DNA of 10,372 nucleotides from Baffinella frigidus (lineage: Eukaryota; Cryptophyceae; Cryptomonadales; Baffinellaceae), in the NCBI GenBank assembly GCA_026770585.1, contig MU647223.1, forward strand, positions 25,990 to 36,361, given 5' to 3'. The notes under the pieces are model-generated. The model ran no database searches, had not been told where the DNA came from, and worked only from the letters and a program-made list of their open reading frames with translations. Positions within the stretch are counted from its first letter, which is position 1; every line of letters starts with the position of its first letter. Below are positions 6,265 to 10,372 of this stretch, one piece after another. The translations under genes and the position numbers were made by a program.

Positions 6265-9200
6265 GGCTGACCAGATCGTTTCTTCTGCGCCCGTCCCTGT
6301 GTAGATCCTGCCAAGGGAGAGAGGCCGTTATTGATACCAACAAGGCCGCCATGTACAGGGGTACCTCGCTCATAAGAAACCGCCCCCCCCCTCGGATCCT
6401 ACTGAGGGCCTATGCCTAGGGCCCTCTGGTGGTCCTAGGGGGGGGACGTTTTTGTGTGAGCGCCATGCCACTTGGTGGAGTACCAAGGTTTTGGGGGCCC
6501 TAATTCAGAGGGTAACGGGACCAAACTTGCACCAGATAAGGCCTTAAAGTTAATTGCGTCGGGGTGAGTTGACTTTTGATGGAAGGTCCGTAGTCCACCG
6601 TGTGGTAAGCGCCTCGAGAGAGAAATTCTGCGTGAGCAGGTTGGCGCCGAGAGAGGTCACACTCAATCCTGAACCCTGAACCTTGAACCGTGCACCCTCA
6701 ACACGCGCAGGGGGAAGGGCAGATTCACGTAGAGAGAGAGGTCGGAGCAGGTCCTGGAGAGAGAGGGCATGTGCACCCCACACGCCAGAGCACTACCCTA
6801 CATCGTGTTTCCCAGTGCGTAGTTCACACGCCTGTTATCGACACCAGGAAGCACACCACCACTCTATCCCAAACGTGAATCTCAGACTCGACTCCTACGA
6901 CGCTGCCTCCACGCCAGATTGATCGAGGGAAACCGACGCCTTATCCACGTAAGATCTGACGTGGTCGACTGAAGGATTCAAGGGGTTCCCCTTGAAAGAT
7001 GTCAAACGTGGATGCTTCCATCCTAGCGTGGCAGCACAGGCTGAACCAAATTAATGTGTGTGGCCACTCAATTTAATTCGCCTCTTATACTATATCTTAA
7101 GGGTGGTTTCTCTTCTTATGTTGCTATATTAGCTTCGACGTAGCTTTAATATAGGAGAAACCCTACCCCAAGATAGTAAAAACACGGTTTAAATTGAGTG
7201 GCCTCGCACATGAAAAAGGACAACTTCAGACACTCGGGGGAGGCGACACGAGACAAGACGATGTCGAACAGTCACGTACCCAGAGTCGTATATCACCAAG
7301 TATACAAAACATACTAAGATACCCCCAAAAAGATTCTGGGTTCGGGGGGCTGGGCGGGTAGGCAAACGTTTTCATGTAGAATGATCCGTCTTCCTGCATG
7401 GTCCTGCCAGAGGGGGTTGGGAGTTTACTCTTCGTATCCCTCAAGTGGCGAGTAGGCTCATACGCCCTACCATAGGGCCCTAGGACCTGACTAGGACCTC
7501 TCGGGGGTCAATTTTAACCCCCTCGCCACTTAAGGGATCCGTTGTATACTAGGTGATATATGATTCTGGGTAGGTGACCCTCTAGCATCTTCTGCTCTCG
7601 TGTCGCCTCCCAACGCTCCATGAAAAAATCGATTTCTTGCTTTTGGGCAACGAAAATTACTACACAATCGGATCATACTAGTAATAGTAGAGCAATCGTG
7701 TACTAAATTTCGTTGCGCCAAAAGCAATTAGTCACATTTACGGAGATGAGGTTAGGGTTGAGGGTTTAGGGTTTAGCGCTTGGGGTTTAGGGTCTGGTGT
7801 TTAGGGAAGGATATTTCTTCCTTCAACATTCCAACAAAGGGGTTTAGGGTTTAGGTGCTAGGGTTTATGGTTCTGGGTTTGTGGTTTGTGGTCTAGTGTT
7901 TAGGTCTTATGTTTTGGGTTTTAGGGTTTAGGGTTTAGGGTTCAGGGAGTGGGATTTAGGGTCCCAGGTTGAGGGAGGGATCCGTCGTCCTTCATCATTC
8001 GGTCAGAGGGGTTTGGGGTTGAAGGTTGAGGGTGTAGGAGCGAGGGGTTAGGGTTCAGGGTTTAGGACAAGGCAGAGACTAGTCAGGTGTAGGAGTTAGG
8101 GTTTCGGGTTTCGGGTTTCGGGATTCGGGATTCAAGCGTGACCAATCTCCCACGGCGGGGACACATGGTTTCGGGATTCGGGATTCGGGATTCGGGTTTG
8201 ACCAGTCGCCAGCGGCGGGGATGTTCTCGGTGTAGCCAACGGAGCGGAGCACCTTGCCCTTGGTGTCGCCCTCTGTCTTCACGAGCGCCACCACCTGTTT
8301 TGGGATCCGGGTTTCGGGATTCGGGATTCGGGATTCGGGATTCGGGATGTAGTTTGTAGGTTGTAGGCTGTAGGTTTAGGGTTTAGGGTTTAGGGTTTCG
8401 GGTTTCGGGTTCAGGGTGCAGGTAGCTCTCAGCATAGCCGGCCACCTGCCCTTCCGTAGAAACACTTGACAGTACCGTCTAGAGGCTAGAGAGTGATCCC
8501 CACGGGGTATGTGAGTTAAGCCAAAACACGCACCCAGGATCTTGGAGAATCCCGTCTCTTGGGACACTAAGGATTCGGGTTTTGGGTTTCGGGTTTAGGA
8601 TTTAGGGCTTAGGGCTTAGGGCTTAGGGCTTAGGGTTTAGGGTCTACGATCTAGGGTCTAGGGTCTTGGGTTTAGGGTCTAGGGTCTAGGGCTTGGGGTT
8701 TATGGCTTAGGGTTTAGGGTTTAGGGTTTAGGGCTTAGGGTCTAGGGTTTAGGGGTGAGGTACCGAGCTGGCCGCCGCGACTTTTTCGAAGTCGTCCCAG
8801 TCACCACCCAAATATCGTCAACTTTGGAGCGGGAACCACCCAGCGGACTACAAAGGGATTTCGTGTAACCCCCTAGTGAATAATCCATAGGCCCTACGGT
8901 AGGCAAAACCGTTGGGACATAGGGAGGTTCCCAAAGATAAGGTAACGGAAAGTCGGCCCGATTTAGGGTTTAGGGCTTAGGGTTTAGGGTTTAGGGGTTT
9001 ACCGAGCTGCCCGCCGCGACTTTTTCGAAGTCGTCCCAGTCAGAGGTGGATTCCCAGGAAATCCTGCGATGGGTTTGAGGGTTTGGGGTTTGGGGTTTAG
9101 GGGTTTGGGGTTTGACCGTCACCCGTCACCCGTCACCCGCGCACCGGAAACCGTAAACCGGAAATGATTGCGGGCAGCAGACTGTCACCGGACGCGTCCT

Positions 9201-10107
9201 CCTTCTCGATCCGCCGCACGCCGGGTGGGTGTCAGACTATCGTTACTATCGGGTGACCATCATCCATCAGCACCCACCGCCCGATTTCCTGCTTCCCCTT
9301 GCTTCAGGGTGGGTGTGAAAGAGCGCTGCCCGCCGGGACAAGGTCGAGAGCGCGGAGACAAACGTCGGGAGTGGCACGTCTGAAAGGAAAGGGAACCTCC
9401 GTTGCTAGGCGTAACGCTGGATTGTTCAAAGGGGTGAAAAGGGTATATTGAAAGGGGTGAAAGGGGTCAATAATCCAGCGTTACTCCTAGCAACGTTCTC
9501 TTTTCCCCGCGCAACGTGGGGTTCTGCTGGTGGGTGTCGAGGCTGGAGGGGGCTTGCCGCAGGACGCTGGCGCATGCCGAGGGCTCGTAGCCGTAGACCT
9601 TGCAGATCGCAATGAGTTCGGGGTCGTCCTTGTCAATCTTGTCGACAGTCATGTCTGAGCGCACCTCCTCTGCTCGAGTGGACGAGCTGTCTGTCAGCTG
9701 TCCTCGAGAGGTGTGCAGCATTGAAAGGCAAGAGAGCCAGCAGCGCACAAGGCAGCACAAAGGCACCAGAGCGATGGGCCCAGGCGTCACGCTTGCTGAA
9801 GACACTCACCGATCTGCCCGAACGCAATGCTGTGGCTCGATCGAAGGCCAGCCCAAGTCCCGATGGACCGCTCCCACAACTCCTCCACCTTCATGCCTGC
9901 ACCCACTTCGCGTGGCTGATACAACTGAACCGTCGCATGGTCGTCCCAGATAACCATGCGAAGAGGAGGAGCGTTCCGGGCGGCCTGCCGAGGGAGCGCG
10001 CGTCGGAGGAGCGCGCTCCCCGGGAGCGCGCTGAAGGAGGCGGCCAGAGGCAGCGCGACGACGAGGAGCGCCAGCGTAGGCATGCGCGACATGCGAGAGG
10101 AAGGCAT
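5266..10107 (-). CDS. CPES: Plastid-targeted CpeS/CpcS-type phycobiliprotein chromophore lyase, 8 exons
   Basis: Exons 10107-9810, 9669-9558, 9063-9003, 8294-8203, 7403-7368, 6307-6272, 6028-5976 and 5342-5266 splice into 765 nt (254 aa plus TAG). S-type lyases are lipocalin-like barrels that attach a phycobilin to a cysteine of a phycobiliprotein subunit, here presumably in the plastid. Seen in order: signal peptide and transit peptide (about 1-50), a short extension (51-71), then a lyase domain (72-254) with GTW and SSHSIAF (83-96), DDPELIAIC (114-122), RISWE (137-141), KVLRSVGYTE (171-180), QEDG (191-194), EETIWF (208-213), DVRMRTS (217-223) and FTTEVR (238-243). These match the family blocks as I remember them, with almost the same spacing. 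Length fits a family of roughly 170-200 residues plus a leader. The start is the first in-frame ATG, in context ACCAACATGC. Exact bilin and target cysteine cannot be read from sequence. No RNA evidence was available. Confidence 0.87.
5345..5768. repeat. Telomere-like repeats in lyase intron 7, distal part
   Basis: Degenerate GTTTAGGG, GTGTAGGG and GTTAGGGG units on the plus strand, so CCCTAAA-like in the gene's sense. They alternate with CATCGTGGGTTAGGG spacers (near 5507, 5652 and 5736) and copies of the exon 7 tail. Confidence 0.85.
5608..5647 (-). repeat. Copy of exon 7 tail and donor (intron 7)
   Basis: ACCTCGTGCATCCAGGGGCA and the following donor region match 5964-6003 closely; the donor position reads GTATTA. 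Confidence 0.8.
5769..5806 (-). repeat. Copy of exon 7 tail and donor (intron 7)
   Basis: Second copy, with GC in place of the donor GT. It closes the open frame described at 5781-5921. Confidence 0.8.
5781..5921 (-). other. Possible in-frame cassette exon in intron 7
   Basis: 141 nt between acceptor GCTATCTAG and a GC donor, phase 1 on both sides, open throughout. Inclusion would add 47 residues (ARPGETRAESLARKLLYS and onward) and repeat the Thr-Ser-Cys-Ile tail of exon 7. The lyase family needs nothing here, so I do not include it in the main model. Confidence 0.3.
5976..6028 (-). CDS. CPES: Lyase exon 7: FVTPDVRMRTS block
   Basis: Completes Trp212 and encodes FVTPDVRMRTSCIQGQG (213-229) plus one base of Gly230. 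The Phe-x-x-Pro followed by Arg-x-Arg-Thr-Ser is the most recognisable CpeS signature in the gene. The acceptor is CTCAACCAG and the donor GTACCA. The 3' end and donor recur in the following intron at 5769-5806 and 5608-5647, with a shorter remnant at 5705-5721. Confidence 0.85.
6137..6161 (-). repeat. Copy of exon 6 tail and donor (intron 6)
   Basis: 25 of 25 bases identical to 6265-6289, so the GTCAGC donor is duplicated 128 nt downstream of the real one. Confidence 0.9.
6272..6307 (-). CDS. CPES: Lyase exon 6: 36-nt microexon (EETIW)
   Basis: Completes Thr200, encodes IYTGTGAEETI (201-211) and ends with TG, the first two bases of Trp212. The acceptor CTCTCTCCCTTGGCAG is strong and the donor is GTCAGC. 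Glu-Glu followed two residues later by Trp-Phe is a family hallmark. Its last bases plus donor recur at 6137-6161 without mismatch. Confidence 0.82.
6354..6474. mobile_element. Family A element in intron 5, right end decayed
   Basis: Intact left arm TACAGGGGTACCTCGCTCAT and core; the right end is degraded (GAGCGCCATGCCACTTG). It lies 47 nt upstream of exon 6 in the gene's direction. Confidence 0.82.
6511..6605. mobile_element. Family D element, right part (intron 5)
   Basis: TTAAAGTTAATTGC...GTAGTCCACCGTGTGG matches 2815-2905; the left arm is absent. Confidence 0.7.
6606..7053. other. Intron 5 interior, no feature assigned
   Basis: GA-rich repeats (GAGAGAGAG) and a small palindrome CAAGGGG-TT-CCCCTTG at 6979-6994. 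Open frames here have no recognised motif, and the lyase model needs no exon. Confidence 0.5.
7054..7211. mobile_element. Family H foldback element (intron 5)
   Basis: 158 bp. ATGTGTGTGGCCACTCAATT at the left pairs with the right end (21 of 23). Inner segments also pair (CTATATTA..., GGTTTCTC/GAGAAACC), so nearly the whole element folds back on itself. Confidence 0.82.
7368..7403 (-). CDS. CPES: Lyase exon 5: 36-nt microexon (QEDG)
   Basis: Completes Trp188 (TG+G), encodes TMQEDGSFYMK (189-199) and gives two bases of Thr200. The acceptor is excellent (CCCCCTCTGGCAG); the donor GTTTGC is weak. It is needed to supply the conserved Glu-Asp-Gly turn and, joined to exon 6, reproduces the remembered family spacing of 21 residues from EDG to the Trp before the FxxP block. 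It lies between two 70-bp inverted-repeat arms (7238-7310 and 7541-7611). Confidence 0.75.
7435..7540. mobile_element. Family B element nested at the inner edge of an arm (intron 4)
   Basis: Ends TATCCCTCAAGTGGCGAG and CTCGCCACTTAAGGGATCC; the interior again has GGGCCCTAGGACCTG. It stops exactly where the family I right arm begins. Confidence 0.8.
7637..7727. mobile_element. Family J foldback element (intron 4)
   Basis: 91 bp. TTGCTTTTGGGCAACGAAAA and ACTACACAATCG are mirrored at the right end with a few mismatches. Confidence 0.82.
7750..8135. repeat. Telomere-like repeats in intron 4, with two degenerate exon 5 copies
   Basis: GGTTTAGGG and variants. The spacers at 7803-7845 and 7974-8009 resemble each other and the 5' part of exon 5 (minus strand ATGATGAAGGACGACGGATC against ATGCAGGAAGACGGATCATT). 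They lack an acceptor AG and are not usable exons. Confidence 0.7.
8101..8220. repeat. 60-bp tandem duplication across the exon 4 / intron 4 boundary
   Basis: 8101-8160 repeats 8161-8220: TTCGGG tract, then the exon 4 donor and last codons (CCCCGCCGTGGGAGATTG on minus). The donor GT is kept in the copy. Confidence 0.85.
8203..8294 (-). CDS. CPES: Lyase exon 4: GKVLRSVGYTE block
   Basis: A 92-nt exon, phase 0 at its start after acceptor AAAACAG, encoding residues 158-187 plus two bases of Trp188. It contains VVALVKTEGD, KGKVLRSVGYTE and NIPAAGD. The family has a Gly-Lys-Leu-Leu-Arg-type turn followed by Gly-Tyr-x-Glu and a Pro-x-x-Gly at this place. The donor is GTCAAA. Its last bases and the donor region recur 60 nt downstream on the minus strand. 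Confidence 0.87.
8310..8760. repeat. Telomere-like repeats in intron 3
   Basis: TTCGGGA units at 8313-8346, then GGTTTAGGG; GGCTTAGGG, GGTCTAGGG and GGTTTAGGG at 8580-8755. The unique spacer 8413-8572 contains acceptor- and donor-like sites with short open stretches (SQETGFSKIL, TEGQVAGYAESYL) not needed by the gene model. Confidence 0.85.
8762..8803 (-). repeat. Copy of exon 3 tail and donor (intron 3)
   Basis: 41 of 42 bases identical to 9001-9042, so GACTGGGACGACTTCGAA and a GT donor recur 239 nt downstream. No acceptor sits in front, and an in-frame TGA lies upstream. Confidence 0.9.
8829..8955. mobile_element. Family C element, truncated (intron 3)
   Basis: Related to the region around 178-305: AGCGGACT, AAAGGGATTT, CCCTACGGTAGGCAA and GATAAGGTAACGGAAA are shared. 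The right end is replaced by telomere-like repeats. Confidence 0.72.
8961..9114. repeat. Telomere-like repeats flanking exon 3
   Basis: GGTTTAGGG at 8961-9000 starts at the exon 3 donor; GGTTTGGGG at 9072-9113 leads to its acceptor. Confidence 0.82.
9003..9063 (-). CDS. CPES: Lyase exon 3: RISW block
   Basis: A 61-nt exon after acceptor CATCGCAG. It completes Arg137 and encodes residues 138-157, including ISWESTSDWDDFEK. The family has Arg-x-Ser-Trp here at the same distance from the DDPE block. It ends at a codon boundary before GTAAAC. The last 42 nt of exon and donor are copied almost exactly at 8762-8803, inside the next intron. Confidence 0.85.
9115..9140. repeat. CGTCACC tandem repeat (intron 2)
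   Basis: Three CGTCACC units in a row. Confidence 0.8.
9401..9494. mobile_element. Family K foldback element (intron 2)
   Basis: 94 bp; 26-nt arms (GTTGCTAGG-C/A-GTAACGCTGGAT) with two mismatches around repeated GGGGTGAAA. If intron 2 were retained, the frame from exon 2 would stop inside this element. Confidence 0.85.
9558..9669 (-). CDS. CPES: Lyase exon 2: DDPE block
   Basis: Completes codon 100 (G+AG, Glu) and runs to the first two bases of codon 137. It carries EEVRSDMTV (100-108) and DDPELIAICKVYGYEP (114-129), the second conserved block of S-type lyases. Two other in-frame AG acceptors exist (exon starting at 9690 or 9654). The start at 9669 is chosen because it restores Glu-Glu after FGQI and gives the 17-residue spacing from Phe96 to DDPE that I recall for the family. 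A CTGAC branch-point-like motif lies just upstream. The 3' end is a GC donor (GCAAGC); no GT donor in this stretch gives the required phase. Confidence 0.78.
9810..10107 (-). CDS. CPES: Lyase exon 1: plastid presequence and start of the CpeS domain
   Basis: Encodes residues 1-99 plus the first base of codon 100. Residues 9-24 form the hydrophobic signal-peptide core (LALLVVALPLAAS), followed by Phe25 and an acid-free segment rich in Arg, Ala, Ser and Pro to about residue 50. This is the bipartite leader used for plastids of red secondary origin, where Phe after signal cleavage matters. Residues 51-71 (MVIWDDHATV and onward) are an extension I do not recognise. The lyase domain starts at about MKVEELWERS (72-81). 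The exon ends FGQI plus G, followed by a strong GTGAGT donor. Met6 or Met9 could also serve as start without losing the signal core. Confidence 0.85.
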
Positions 10108-10372
10108 GTTGGTAGTGTCCGTGAATTTGTGACAAGACTCAAAGATCTGAGGGTACGAGTACCGCAAGAGGAAATATTCAGTGGGGCTCCGAGAGCTGAA
10201 AGAGACGGGTTGAATTTGGGTCCTTCTAAACGCTTACTTAACACCTGCGGTCATCAATCAATATCCTAAATCTCGGCTAAAAGACATTTACGACATTTAA
10301 GATCGCGGATTTGAATTTGGCCGCCCTTGAGGATGGCTTGAGTCGCGCGCGGGGTACCGCCTCCTGCCGCCG
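10108..10372 (-). promoter_or_regulatory. Presumed 5' UTR and promoter side of the lyase gene
   Basis: This stretch lies upstream of the ATG at 10107 on the minus strand. I see no TATA box at a convincing distance. A CTCTTTCAG at about 10199-10207 could be the acceptor of a 5' UTR intron, but nothing tests this. No other gene is recognisable up to the window edge. Confidence 0.25.

Larger units (their letters stand above)
5945..6266. repeat. Telomere-like repeats in introns 6 and 7, with (TTGAGGG)8
   Basis: GGTTAGGG units lie at 5945-5968, GGTTTGGGG/GGATTGGGG at 6047-6112 and GGTTTAGGG at 6164-6205, then eight perfect TTGAGGG units at 6211-6266 reaching to within a few bases of exon 6. Exon 7 (5976-6028) interrupts the tract. 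Confidence 0.88.
7238..7611. mobile_element. Family I long inverted repeat bracketing exon 5
   Basis: Arms 7238-7310 and 7541-7611 pair at roughly 75-80 percent (GGGAGGCGACACGAGA outside; CGTATATCACCAAGTATAC inside). Exon 5 and a nested family B element lie between them. Confidence 0.75.

Noticed and set aside
7803-8009. Alternative exons encoding MMKDDGSL or MLKEEISF
   Set aside because: No acceptor AG precedes either; they are degenerate copies of exon 5's start.
8413-8572. Extra exons SQETGFSKIL and TEGQVAGYAESYL in intron 3
   Set aside because: Exons 3 and 4 already join in phase 0 with the expected spacing (GSS then VVAL); adding these breaks the alignment.
5345-9114. A true chromosome end
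   Set aside because: Tracts are degenerate, interrupted by exons, and unique sequence continues on both sides.
9168-9383. 71-codon plus-strand frame in intron 2
   Set aside because: Basic, low-complexity product with no motif, antisense to an intron.
9467-9557. Continuation of exon 2's frame to the TGA inside element K as the real C-terminus
   Set aside because: The tail is read from the element's terminal repeat and would drop all later CpeS blocks; it is better explained as intron.
9558-10107. Exons 1-2 as the N-terminus of acireductone dioxygenase (DPEL followed by a GY motif)
   Set aside because: No metal-binding His-x-His block appears downstream, while the complete eight-exon product fits CpeS throughout.
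9721-10269. 182-codon plus-strand open frame opposite exon 1
   Set aside because: Low-complexity Arg/Glu/Gly product without motifs; it is the antisense shadow of exon 1, which has a signal peptide and family motifs.

Overview
This is eukaryotic nuclear DNA, most probably from a cryptophyte alga. The evidence is a spliced minus-strand gene whose reconstructed 254-residue product matches the CpeS/CpcS family of phycobiliprotein chromophore lyases along its length. It begins with a bipartite plastid presequence: a signal peptide ending in Ala-Ala-Ser before Phe, then an Arg/Ala/Ser-rich transit peptide. Phycobiliprotein maturation plus a complex-plastid leader points to cryptophytes. No database search was possible, so the organism is inferred.

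The right half (5266-10107, minus strand) is that gene. Eight exons at 10107-9810, 9669-9558, 9063-9003, 8294-8203, 7403-7368, 6307-6272, 6028-5976 and 5342-5266 join with fully compatible phases (1, 2, 0, 2, 2, 2, 1) into one 765-nt frame ending in TAG. Six introns use GT-AG and intron 2 uses GC-AG. Two exons are only 36 nt long.

The introns are unusual. Introns 2, 3, 4, 6 and 7 carry degenerate telomere-like repeats, always CCCTAAA on the sense strand. Introns 3, 4, 6 and 7 carry extra copies of the preceding exon's 3' end, usually with its donor. Several introns also hold foldback elements, and exon 5 lies between the arms of a 70-bp inverted repeat.

The left half (1-5260) has no recognisable gene. 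It starts with a (TA)n microsatellite and is then packed with short non-autonomous foldback/MITE-like elements of about a dozen terminal-repeat families, many nested or truncated. Three families (called A, B and C here) share a palindromic core around CCTACGGTAGGGCCCTAGG although their ends differ. The same families invade the introns of the lyase gene, and one B copy begins its right end 18 nt beyond the stop codon.

Family letters A-K are labels for this window only.
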